Below the pieces are notes generated by a model. That model did no database searches, was not told where the DNA came from, and saw only the letters and a list, made by a program, of their open reading frames with translations. Position numbers and translations under genes: made by a program. A DNA stretch of 64,000 bases, taken from NCBI GenBank assembly GCA_965153455.1, contig OZ234499.1:14442271-14506270 (forward strand), written 5' to 3'. This document shows positions 24,704 through 36,212 of this stretch, in pieces. This DNA is from Sphagnum compactum (taxonomy: Eukaryota; Bryophyta; Sphagnopsida; Sphagnales). Positions within the stretch are counted from its first letter, which is position 1; each line of letters starts with the position of its first letter.

Positions 24704-25854
24704 ACAGCATGCAACTTTGTATTTGCCTGCCTTGTGTTTAAAAATCAACAGAAATTTTGTGGAATGCATTTCTTGGCTTGGATTTGTGTTCAATTCAACC
24801 ATGATTGAGAATTTTACCATCAATGGATATGACAAAAAAAGTCTCGGAAATTTAGTTTACTTCCAGGGAGTGTGATTGCTGTCACAATGTGAATTTTTTT
24901 GATTTTCAGATTGGCAAATTAGATGATTCACATAAGGATTGAATATTTTCTTTGAAATGGGCATTGTCCCACGCAATCTGTTAATAATATTGCAAAGCTG
25001 CAATTACTAGTAGTGTTCAGTGTGAATAGTGGTTCTGAGTTTTCAAGTATGATTTAGGTCAGGTTTTAAGCTACATGCCAGGAAGAAGCTTTCATCCGTT
25101 TTGAAAAAGGCGTCAAGGATGGTTCTCATACGAAAGCATTTTGGCTATTTGCTTTGGGAAAAAAAATCATCCATTTTTTCACTCCATTTACGAGGAGCAA
25201 GTTTTCTTCCATTATTTTCATCTGCATTTATTAAGCCTCAATTCGCATGAATGTGAATAAGTTTCAACATGTTTGCTTTATTTTGCAATTAGATAATTAC
25301 AATTTTATTTAAATTTCAAGTTTAAAAGAAAATTTCACAATTATGCAAATACTAAATTCCATCAATTGCATACAATCAAGTAATTAAATTTATACCAATA
25401 AATAGGTTCACCTTTTTTCATCCAAATTTATATGAACTTATTTGATCTTCATAAAAATGGATCCGTTTGGATGAAACAGCCTTTCATCCATTGCCATCAT
25501 CACTCATTGACATTGCGTTCTGGTTCACCAGTCCTGAAATTGGTTTGGGTGCAGGTAGGGTTCACCAACCCTAAACAGAATTGGTTAAACAGATTCCATT
25601 TTGGAATTGTCCAAGTGACTAAACAGATTCCGTTGTGGAATTTTCCAAGCCACGACTACGACTTATGGAATCAAAAATTATGCTACCTAAACATACTCAT
25701 TATTAGCCTAGAATGTTTTTTTTCTTTCTTGTTCTTGACGAAGCAAATGTTTTAAAATTTAAAATTACAATTTGGATTATTTTTTAATTTAATTTAATTT
25801 TCTTCATTCCTCGTTGACATCAACTAGACGTTAGTAGCAACACTACGCATGCCT
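24704..25854. other. S3a 3' flank and AT-rich spacer
   Basis: The S3a 3' untranslated region probably extends a few hundred bases. The rest is AT-rich non-coding DNA. A degenerate short repeat ATTCCATTTTGGAATTGTCCAAGTGACTAAAC / ATTCCGTTGTGGAATTTTCCAAGC occurs at about 25,590-25,650. No gene seen. Confidence 0.5.
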
Positions 25855-25890
25855 TCACACGTGTGAGGCACGGCACCGGGTAACCCGGTG
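25855..25890 (+). promoter_or_regulatory. G-box palindrome and CACCGGGT palindrome upstream of OEP61
   Basis: TCACACGTGTGA at 25855-25866 is a perfect 12-base palindrome with the G-box core CACGTG, a bZIP/bHLH site type. CACCGGGT-A-ACCCGGTG at 25874-25890 is a perfect 17-base palindrome. Both lie where the sequence turns GC-rich, about 480-515 bases before the OEP61 start codon, so they are probably in its promoter. Binding is inferred only from sequence. Confidence 0.45.
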
Positions 25891-26369
25891 TCTCCGTTTC
25901 GCCCGACGGTCCATCACCGGTCGTCTCTTTGCAGGTCTGTGGGCGTTTGCTGCGCTTGTTCTGCTCTCGCACGTTTGGTGAGTCTTTCTCTGGCTGTCCG
26001 GTGGTGTGCGCTCCTGCTTCGCTTTCTCTTTGTCACCGATGTTTGCGGTTGATCTGAGCAGTCGATGTGTTTTAAAGTACTGTTGCAGGCAGAGTGTGAT
26101 TTTATTTTATTTTGGTTAAAAAGAGGGAATTTTTTTTTTCTGTGTTTTTTTTCCTTTTTTTTCTTTGCTTTTGTTTGTGGTTCGCTTCTGTTCGGATTTT
26201 GTTGCGGACTTGTGTGACTGGGGATCCTGCACATTTGCCAGCAGTGTTTCTGTTCATAGCCGCTCTGTTTAGAAGGTGCAGAGACGGTGCAAAGCGGTGA
26301 AGTGAAGGGGTGTGTTGGATTCTTGGAATTTGTTTGTGAGGGTTTTGTTGCCACGGGAGTCGCGTAAAC

Positions 26370-29300
26370 ATGTTTGGAGGTATGATGGATCCGGATATGA
26401 TGCGGCTGGCGCAAGAGCAAATGAGCCGTTTACGTCCTGAGGACCTGCAGCGGATGCAGCAAGAGGTTAGTCTTGGAAAGAACATCATCTGATCAGCTAA
26501 ATCACTGTTTTGTGCTTGCAAGTTTACTGCTCATTAACGCAGCAATCTCCTTTTCACGGCGGTCCAGCACTTTTCAACATGTTGCAAACAAGTTTGCGTG
26601 TCCGTTACATGCTCTGGAATGCTTGCGCTTCCAGCGATGATTGTGCAGAGTGCGGATTTCAACGCATATGTCGAAACCCTAAACGATTACAAGGAATTAG
26701 GGTTTGAAAATCCTAGTTGTTATTTTTTCCGGTATCCGTTTCTTTGCTATGTCCTCGTTATAATAGACTTGAGTAATACACGAAAGCATATTCTACAGCA
26801 AACTGAATCTGGTATGCACTGGGGCAGATGATGAGTAATCCAGAGCTGATTCGCATGGCAAGTGAGGGCATGAAGAATATGAGAACAGAGGATCTTAAGT
26901 ATGCAGCAGAACAGATGAGGAACATTCCATCTGAGCAAATTGCTAACCTCAGTGCACGAGTGGCACGGTCTTCTCCAGAGGAGCTTGCAGCTCTGCGCAC
27001 TCAAGCAGAAGCCCAGCAATCATATTACATGCAGGGAGCATTGAGCCTAAAAAATCAGGTATTTCCTTTTGTTGATCAACCAAGGAAACCCCTAGTATAA
27101 GAAATTTATATCAAAAACCCCCTGGACTTTGTGCACAATTGGTCTTCAAGACTGATTCATCATACCTTCAATTTCAGATTGGATCATGAGAAGTGGTGAT
27201 AATAATCACATTTGGAAATAAGATACTGGACTTTGAAGCAGGATAGTTAGCCAATTTGCTGAGATTTCTGCAGTGAGTGTATCATGTTTCTCTAAAGTCA
27301 GCAAATGTGAACCAACTAATTGATAGGACATGATACAGAACTAATGTCTAATAGGGAATTGCTTACTGATTGAAATCATTGAAAATTCTCATTGGCAATA
27401 AGGTAATGTATCATGTGGCTTCTGTTCAGGTGCTGGGTAGAGGTAGATTTCCATATGTTTGCTGTATGTGTTGAGGTGTGTCTAATTCTCTTTAGTACAC
27501 TTGGCTAGCCAGATTTGAAGATCCAGTTCAACACTGTTTTGGTGTGGGAGAAATTGTGATCAGAAAAGTGTCTTAAGGCATTACTTTTCTTCTTATTGCA
27601 GGGAAACCAATTACATGGGCAGGGAAAGTACGCTGAGGCAGCTGAGAAATACCTCCGTGTAAGTACACTATCAAGTGTTCGACAACACATCACTGCATCA
27701 AGAAACATGAGCTGTTTTTGAGACTCTGAGGAAGCTGGCACCCTGTTTGTGTGTGCTCGTTCTGTGTTTAAACTAGCTGTTGGATTTCTGTTTTTGCAGG
27801 CAAAGGACAACTTAATGGGACAACCGTCACCTGAAGCAAAGAATCTGCATCTGACCTGTTCACTCAATCTGATGTCATGTTATTTAAAAACCAACCAGTT
27901 CTCTGAAGCTGTTGCAGAGGGAGATGCAGTGAGTGCTTCTGGTTCATTTGCCTCCTCTTGTTTGTCAAGTGTCATCCTGCAACACTCACATCTTGTCAAC
28001 TGTACTTTGAGTAGAAGCCACTGTTGGGAGATCCATAAATAACTATTGGTCATCAAATATGTGGGTCACTGCAGGTTCTGAGGATCCATCCAGGCAACCT
28101 CAAGGCTCTTTACCGCAGGGGCCAAGCATACAAAGAACTGGGTTCACTGAAGGTGATTATTTAAGACTTTTGGTCAGTCTTGTTATTTTTCATCATCTTC
28201 TGTAGGTTTTTCATGAACCTGTAGTTGATAGGCAGAGCCACAAAGTTGGCTCATTGCTGTAAAGACCATCGAGCTTTGTAACTTGGCTGAATGTGAATTT
28301 TTCATCTAAAGGGTTGGCATCAGCCAACCAAGTTTACACTTTCTTACAGATTGTATAATGGTTATCTTGCAACCTTGGTGTCTGGTCTTTTCCACATTGT
28401 ACAAAATCTGGTGGTGAGAAATGTCTAGGTATTTGACAGCAAGAATGCTAAAATCAGTATTTGGAATTGGGGGTTGTCCATTTCAAGTTTAATCAACACC
28501 AGGGGGTATGAGGGCAGATTCACACTTACTGTACAAGGCAATGCAGTCCAACAGTTGCGGTTCAACTTTAGATGTTTTGCTAGTGGAGACAATCTCTGGA
28601 TGTAGAACTGTTTGTATTATCTTTGTGGGAGGCACTTGACTTGGGATGAACCTAACAACAATGGGCTCTGAGGTGGTGACTGCAGCTGGCAGTTGCAGAC
28701 TTAAAGAAAGCTTCAGAACTTTCACCTGATGATGATACTATAGCTGATGTTTATAGGTATGTAATCTAGCTGTGACAGTTGCATCATTTTTCCATTTTTC
28801 CTACTTGTAAGAAAAAAGTGTCTGGACAAGTGATGGCGAGAGTTTCTGCTCTGCTTAGGAAGGTGTTGAGTTTTGTTGTACACTCATGAAAGTCATATCA
28901 GTGACTTGTATGACCATCCCTAGTCCTTCACTCTGAAAGTGCAATTACTGATTGTTGTGACAGGACAGCAAAAGAGAAGCTTGAAGCGCAGGGCAATGAA
29001 GATGACTTGCTATTGGATGGTATTTTATCCTTGTTTTTGTTTGTGAGGATTGGCATGTATAATAGACAAAAGGTGCAGTAGAAATAAATTCATGTCTTAT
29101 AGTGAGCTCTAAAGGAGCTTATTGCTCTTCTAATGTCATTTCATCTTGTTGAAAGTGTGTCATCTCAGTGAAGAGTTCTTGGAATCTGTTGGATCAATGA
29201 AGTTTCCAACTGGTGTTATTGTTGGAGGGATGCTTCAGGTCCTATTGTGGAGGAAATCACAGATGATGAGGCTGATAGGCCTGTTTCAAGGGAATCAGAT

Positions 29301-31271
29301 CAACTAGTGGACACAGTGGATACCACTCCTGGTGAACACCGGTTGCCAAGAGATGTGGAGGTTCCATTGAACAGCCATCTCCAGGGACCTGTGTTGCCTA
29401 GTGATCCTGCCTTTGGTGAAAGCCTCAACACACTGAATGCAAATCCTGATATGATAAGGTATGCCTATTGAAAGGTCAGGTTATATGCCTCGCGTCCACA
29501 TGTGCAGAAAAAGGCTAAATAGGAGGGGGGCAGAAATTGTTGGGACTAAACGGAGTACATTTATTTCATGAGCAATTGTGGTGCTTTGTCCCTTTCAACT
29601 TCACAACTAGTGGTAGTTTCCTTCAAAGTGGAGTGATGATGAGACAGTCATGGGTTTTTGGCCACCAGTGGACCCTGATAATCCAAATCAGCTTTAAATC
29701 CTGTGGCACAACATGAGCACCCATAGTATAATGAAGTGCATGTAGCAGTCTGACTTCATGGAACATTCTTTTCATGTTCATTGGGTTTGCTGGAATTGAT
29801 GCAACAGCTACCTCCAAAGTGCTATTGTGGAGTTTTCTGTTCAATCTCATGGGTCGATATAATGTAGTGCATGCTGCAGCTGGTTACATGTCCAGTTTGG
29901 TCATCTGAGTGGGTGGTATCAAATTTCTCAGGACCACAAGATTGTCTGAGTACTGTGTACTCAAATGTCTTGTGTGCTGTTTGTGAAAACAGAAATATGC
30001 ACTCACTTCTGTCAACAGTAAGCCCTGAGCACATTGCAGCTATGAGTGGAGGCAACATGTCACCTGATATGGTCAAGTATGCTGCAGACATGATGAAGCA
30101 AATGTCACCAGATGACCTTCAAAGGATGGTCAGCCTAGCCAGTAATATTCCTGGAGGTCTCAGTGCAACCAGATCATCTGGTATGTCACATGACATTCCT
30201 TAGCACCTTGACAATTATCACATTAACTTATATTGGAGCAATATACAGAGGCATGTGTGACACAAAATTTTTGTCATGCAAGCAACGGAGATGTGTTTCA
30301 TTTTGTGCAGTACCAAATGCTAGTCCAAGTATGGCAACTCCATTGGAGAGATCAGTTTCAGCTCCAAGCACAAGCAATGCGGGTTCTGTTTCGGAGTCCA
30401 CATTCACTGGCCTTGGAGCAACATCAGGGGCAAATCCAAGATCAGGCACTGGAACTCCTGGAACCAGCATGCCAAGCATGGCAGATTTTAGCCCTGAAAT
30501 GCAAGAGCAAATGAGAAAGCAAATGAAAGATCCAGTGATGAAGGAGGTGGGTGCGCCCTTGGCGAGTTGTAGCTCTTTGGCACAGTTTGTGAATGAGAGA
30601 GTGAGGGACAGATAAACTTTGCTGGGACACTTAGAAGTGTGTGGTTCCGTGTCTAATATTTGATTTGGATGTGGGGTGTTCAGATGATGGCAGCAATGGT
30701 CAAGAACATGACACCTGAAACAATGAGCAGCATGAGTGAGCAATTAGGAATGAAACTTTCCCCTGAGCAAGCCAAGCAAGCCCATCAGGCTATGGCCAAT
30801 CTCAGTCCTGATCAACTTGATCGCCTGGTCAGTAACTCCCTCTGTCCTTGTGGTGGTTCTCAGCATGACTACTCCGTTGGAATAGACATGCAGACTATCA
30901 CTGGCGATCATTTTACTTCTGTTTTTATTGCAAACCACGGATGATTGCAAGCCAGTTAGGTGTTTGGTACATGCTATGAAAGCTTACTAGGCCTGATATG
31001 TCAACCTTTTCAACTTGATTTTTTTTCCAGCAGTAATAAGTAGTTATTTTTTCTTGGTTATGCTTTCTCATGAGCATTGAATCTTATCTGTTCATTTTTG
31101 AAAGTGAATTTTTTCCCCATGCAGATGGTGTGGGCAGACAGGGCACAAACAGCAGTTGCACAAGCAAGACGTGTGAAGAACTGGCTGTTAGGGAGGCCAG
31201 GCCTTATCTTGGCTGTGGTAATGCTTTTGTTGGCATTTGTTTTGCATCGGTTAGGTTACATTGGAGGTTAG
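26370..31271 (+). CDS. OEP61: Outer envelope protein 61 (TPR7), tail-anchored TPR co-chaperone
   Basis: Tail-anchored protein with a TPR clamp that binds cytosolic Hsp70; in Arabidopsis it is reported at the chloroplast outer envelope and/or the ER translocon. Exons: 26370-26465, 26828-27058, 27602-27658, 27800-27928, 28075-28152, 28686-28756, 28964-29019, 29239-29458, 29993-30180, 30311-30546, 30684-30827 and 31125-31271. All introns are GT-AG and the exons join in frame to 550 residues (Arabidopsis about 554). The start [18 protein letters not shown] matches the family. The TPR domain spans about residues 105-240, with clamp-type residues in [29 protein letters not shown] and [14 protein letters not shown]. 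Repeated Met-rich helices ([37 protein letters not shown]) flank it. A single membrane span ([15 protein letters not shown]) sits at the extreme C-terminus. Exon 9's start is set by reading frame and is the least certain join. Confidence 0.94.
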
Positions 31272-31704
31272 CCACATGCAAGCAAATGGGAAGCAATATG
31301 CCCACTTCATTTTGTTCAGATTGTTGTAGACTCTGCACATAGGTGTTTATGTATTCTTTTCCCACAACTTGTTGACATCTAACTGTCATGAATTTGAGGT
31401 TCTGTTTTGCCTTCTCTGGTGCCCTGTTTACCAACTACTGCCCCAGATAATTTTTTCTGCACGAAATTGGTTCGATTCAACAAACTGTGTCCCATCTTTT
31501 GTGGAATGTGTGCCATTTTATTTAGTCTACTCTTTTCATTCAACAGAGATCCTTCTTGGACTTCATAGGTCTGAGGATATATTTGATACTGTTGGACATT
31601 GACCTTGATCAAGTGCAGGGAGTTGACGAAGTCAGCGGGGATGTTATGTTAGGTGTTCATTGCCATATGAGTGACAGCGGAAGGTCTCCGAACATGTGTA
31701 AGAC

Positions 31705-31890
31705 TCTAGTTAACTGTTGCCCTTGTTCAAATAACTCATCAGTTAAGTCTCGGATCATGTGTATGAATGTACCTGACTGGTGCCCTTGTTCAAATTACTG
31801 ATCAACTGTCGCCCTTGTTCAAATCACTCATCAGCTGATCTCTGACTGTAGCGGAATGGTGTGCTTATTCAAATTACTCATCAGTTTGAG
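31705..31890. repeat. Short repeat: GCCCTTGTTCAAAT-ACTCATCAG, four copies
   Basis: TGTTGCCCTTGTTCAAATAA, TGGTGCCCTTGTTCAAATTA, TGTCGCCCTTGTTCAAATCA and TGGTGTGCTTATTCAAATTA each precede ACT(C/G)ATCA(G/A). Starts are near 31707, 31779, 31807 and 31858. The irregular spacing suggests a decayed tandem array downstream of OEP61, possibly inside its 3' untranslated region. Confidence 0.65.
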
Positions 31891-33349
31891 GGTTCTCATG
31901 GCTACTCCTTAAAGAGTGGGAAGGATGAAGGATTGTTATTCTTTTTCTTTGTATTTTGGGTACCCTCATGAGCCTTAAGGTTGTCAATTTAGGTGCTAGC
32001 CTCTCAAGGTAACCTCCGCCTGTGTGTAGCCCAGCCCATAAGGGCCATGCAGACTTGACGTCATCCTCACCTTCCTCCAGTATTTCACTGGCAGTTTTTT
32101 ATGAGTGCAGTACATGGTCTAGATTGTAACTTATCCTATTCCAGTAAATGATCTATATCGTGGATCTGTAGCCTTAACCTTAGATCGTTTCCTTCTGCGT
32201 ACATGGTAAACAGAGCACATAATAGCTTATAATCTGATTTCTAAATTGAGCGCATTTTTGATGAATAAAAGTCTATTTTTTCTCGCCAATCAAGCAGCCA
32301 TGCTGCTTGATTGCTTTGCCTTCTTATACAATTTAATTCCTTTGCTCCTTAACCTCAAGTACACGGCCAAGCGGGAGAAAATAAAATGTGTTTTATTTTC
32401 TGTTGTTAACCGACCAACCTGTCAAGGTAACTTCCGATTGGTGGAAGTTGCCCACCAGCCTGTCCATCTTTTAACCAAAATCTGCTGTATCTAGAACCTT
32501 CTCCTATACAGAAAGACTTTGCAGATTTTCTGTAGTGAATTTGTTGGGCATGTTACCCAATGTACATTTTTCCTCCCCATTGCACAAGCACTTTAAATGT
32601 CAAAAGTTAGCACTATGTTTCTCGAGGTAGGCAAAACTTGAGGTGGGTTTTACGGCTTTTGTCATGTTCTCACTCTTTGCAGGTCTTTACACTATGTTGT
32701 GTGTCTTTCTAGTAGGTGCCCATCCGCTGCTGCAATCTCCTGTGTGGGAAAGAAAGTAATGGAGCTTTTATACTTATGTGCAGTAAAGCCCTTGACTGCA
32801 AGTTTTATCTACTACTTTTATAGCTGTAAGATCCCTTCCACTGTCAAGGAGTACACGTAATAGAGTTAAACCGTAAAGTAACCTGTCTTCACCCTGTCTT
32901 TGGGCAGCCTTTCACCCCCTATCCCCTCTTTCAGTGGTATCCGCAAAGTAAAGACATCTTAGTAAATCTCAGTGTGAAATGCTGATACTCAGCATGTAAT
33001 CCACAAGGTTTGAGACTACTCATAATAGTTGTACAGTTAGTAGGAGCCGTGAAAATATATGTAGCAGCAGTGGAGGGAGGCGCTCAGGAAAAAGGAAAGA
33101 CAGGATGAAACTCAGTTTACCGCCAAAATTGATGGTTTTCTGAATTTCATCCCCTGTTGAATGCTAATGTACTTTTTTGCAGGTTTTTTTTTTAATCTTA
33201 CCCTGTGTATGACCAAACTCAGGGTTCTGGTGCTGTGTTTTTCTTACTTTACGGATGACTCTAACAATATCCCCTCCTCTTTTCTAGGAGAGATATTTGT
33301 ATAGGGGAAGGCCCTGCTGTTAGTGCCTTTCTTCCCCTGCATAACAACA

Positions 33350-33432
33350 CAGGTTTTAGATCACCTTACCTGAAATCCCCCAGGCTCCTCCAACACGAGT
33401 TTCAGATCACCTTACCTGAAAGCTCCCACTGC
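33350..33432. repeat. Two-copy direct repeat AGATCACCTTACCTGAAA
   Basis: The 18-base word AGATCACCTTACCTGAAA occurs at about 33358 and 33404, each preceded by GTTT(T/C) and followed by a C-rich stretch. A small local duplication; no known function. Confidence 0.6.
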
Positions 33433-35227
33433 ATGCTGGAGTGGGAATTGCACTGTGTAGGGCACCCTCAAAATACATCAAGCTCCTCCCCCAAGGTCAT
33501 TGTACCAATATAAGGTGCATGCTCTCCAAATTCAGTACCCAGCTTTAGGGTTTAGGGTTTAAAGATTTTTGGGAAATTTCTTGAAGTGCTTTCTGGTTAG
33601 TCTTATTCTAGGGATTGTTGTTGGGAGTGCACTTTCATAGAGTCCGCCCCCAAACAGTAGGTCAAAGTACATTAATACCATAAATGACAGTCATCCCTAT
33701 ATCGGATGACATTAATGAACTTCAAAATAATTATTATAGACAATTTATACCATAATGCATACATATTGTATGGACAAATATAATTCAAGAATAATTGAAT
33801 GACATCCATCCATTTGGATGTTATTGATGTTAATGTTTGTCAATATCTTGTATCCATGGATGAATTCACCCATTTATCATGGACGAAATACATCTAACCA
33901 AAAGAGTTTAGAAAAAATGATTGCATGAACATGTAATATACATGAAAAATCACAACAACAAATTCAAGGAGCAAATAAAAGAAACTATTTATTTTTGTTT
34001 TTTCCAACAATTGTGATCCACTAACTAATGTGTATAATCTTTGAACTATTGTCAACAAGTTACAGTGCTCCAATAGAAGTCAACACAAGAAATGGAGAAC
34101 ACTACATAAGTAAGCATTATGTAAGCATAATCTTTATTCATGAATAGGATTACAAAAAAATTAGATAATTGAGAACCAAAAATCCATGAACACTTGGTTG
34201 ACATTGCAAAATTTCAAACTATGAATTGGAAATTATATTCCCAAACATACAATCAAGTACCACGAAAAGGTTCAAAAGGATCCAACTTCAAAATGTTTTT
34301 TACATTTTTCCAATTCAATGTTGGTTGGTGTGTTTCTTACCAAATTCAAATGCACATTATAGATATAATACATGTGCTTGCAAGAAAGGAAGTAACTATG
34401 TCTATAACTTGCTGCATTGAAAACAAAATATGAACGAGTACAACTTGGGAAAGACATCAATTGAGACAAAGCAAGTGCCTGGTAGGTTGTTGACAATCAA
34501 TTCATGAACCAATAATTCATAGATGTAAGTAAGTATGTCGTTGAGGTGTGAAAATGATTTTGACAACATTGGCATCCAAGGTGGTAGCATTTTTCATCCT
34601 AAACATATTTGTTGCCAAGCATTGTCTCACACAAATTTTGCATTCATTTCTATGGTTGGGGAAAACTCCTAGAAAGAATATGCAATTCATTGAATTCAAT
34701 TGTTGGTGTAACAAGAGGTGTGCACCATAAACGGAGAACAAAGCTTGCTTGACCCAATGCATCGACCTCACATTGAGTAATACTTGTGCTTAGGTCAATA
34801 GGCCAAACATTTGGAAGAGGGGGTTAAGTTGTTGTGTGTGCATCAAGTTTAGTACAACTCCACCAGCACAACCGGTCATATTATTCAAGGCTTGGGGACA
34901 GTGTTGCCTGTAAAGTTGTCCAAGGAAACAAGGGGCTACATTTTGGTCCCCATTGTTTTTATGTACAACCCCTCTTATTCTCACCCTAGTAGACTGAAAT
35001 TTCTTTTGTGGTTGTGTATACTGTTGTCACCCTGGCTGGTACATAGTACGTACAACCATACCCCACACATGCATACCAAACCAAATTTTTTTTGAGAAAT
35101 CTGAAATATTAAAACTTTAAAATGTACAAAACTAGGATTCATCAATTCCAAGGTTTAAAAAAGGTTTTTTCAAGAGTCCAAAGTCCCCAAACAACCATCC
35201 CTTCCCCCCTCCTCTTGGTAGGAAATT

Positions 35228-35515
35228 GCAGATCTGACAACACAACAGCAACCTACCAGCAGGCCATGAAAAAGAGGAAACCCAATAACATAAGGTTGCA
35301 GGGATTTCAGATCTGACAACACAACAGCAACCTACCAGTAGGCCATGAAAAAGAGGAAACCCAATAACATATGGTTGCAGGGATTTCAGATCTGACAACA
35401 CAAATAGCAACATATCAGCAAAGGCAATGAAAAGGAGGAAACCCACCAATAGGGTTTCAAGGATGAAAAAACAAAAAACTGCAACATATCAGTGAGCATG
35501 AAAGAGAGGAAACCC
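35228..35515. repeat. Four-unit minisatellite, period about 79 bp
   Basis: Units start with (G/T)CAGATCTGACAACACAA at 35228, 35308 and 35387, with a shorter, more diverged fourth from about 35465. Each contains AGCAACCTACCAG, AGGCCATGAAAAAGAGGAAA and CCCAATAACAT followed by GGTTGCAGGGATT. The first two units are nearly identical over about 79 bases. Because 79 is not a multiple of three, the open minus-strand frame across it is not evidence for protein. Confidence 0.88.
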
Positions 35516-36212
35516 TGCGACTTATAAGGAACAACTATTTTCAAGTCAAAACAAAGAAATGATGGGAATCTAAGAGGGGTTTGTGAGTTGGGAGGTGTGA
35601 GTCAATCGCATTTCCCTGACACTTGCCCTTCTCAGTCATCCCCAGACAGTGAAGTCAACTTTTTGCGCTGGAATTGAAGAACTTCAGAGTCTGGAACAAA
35701 CATAAGAGTTGGAAAACTTTGTGAGAGTATCTCACCTGTCTATACAGTTATGAGGAATGCTTCGAAAACCTCCCTTGATTGACTTTGGAAGCAAATTCAA
35801 ATTTGAAACTCAGGATTGCGTCATAGCTGTTCATCACAAATGAAACACTCAACCTTCCTATGAAGTGTGCTTATTCCACTCTGCATTGGGTCTCTCCTTG
35901 AAAGAAAGAGAGTGAAAAATTTCCATGCCCCTATGTGATATCTTGTACGACATTCAATCATGCCAAATATCTAAGGGCATGTTTCTCCATCTCATCAGAG
36001 GTGCCATCTTTGCCAGAGGACAGCTCTCTGTTATTGCACTTGTGCCGTTGTGATAATAATGACTACCTAAGGATCAAGTGTTGTCGAATTGAAACCTTGA
36101 GTAGAGGGTCATATGAGAAAGACATTCTACAGGTTTGCACAGCTACTGTTTGTCAAAGCTCTGTGTACTTTTGTACTCAAGTGCAGAGCTTGCAGAAAAC
36201 TAAAAAATCATG

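Larger units (their letters stand above)
31272..36212. other. Spacer between OEP61 and the BC10-like gene
   Basis: The first kilobase or more is likely OEP61 3' flank. Between 33.6 and 35.1 kb the DNA is AT-rich, and minus-strand open frames (34272-34771) have a somewhat protein-like look but match nothing I know. Tandem repeats at 31705-31890, 33350-33432 and 35228-35515 are listed separately. A TTTAGGGTTTAGGG tract lies at about 33545-33560. Confidence 0.5.

Noticed and set aside
29630-29760. C/D-like boxes (TGATGA and CTGA) in OEP61 intron 8
   Set aside because: No terminal stem next to the boxes and implausible spacing.
30228-30743. 171-codon minus-strand frame
   Set aside because: Shadow of OEP61 exons 10 and 11.
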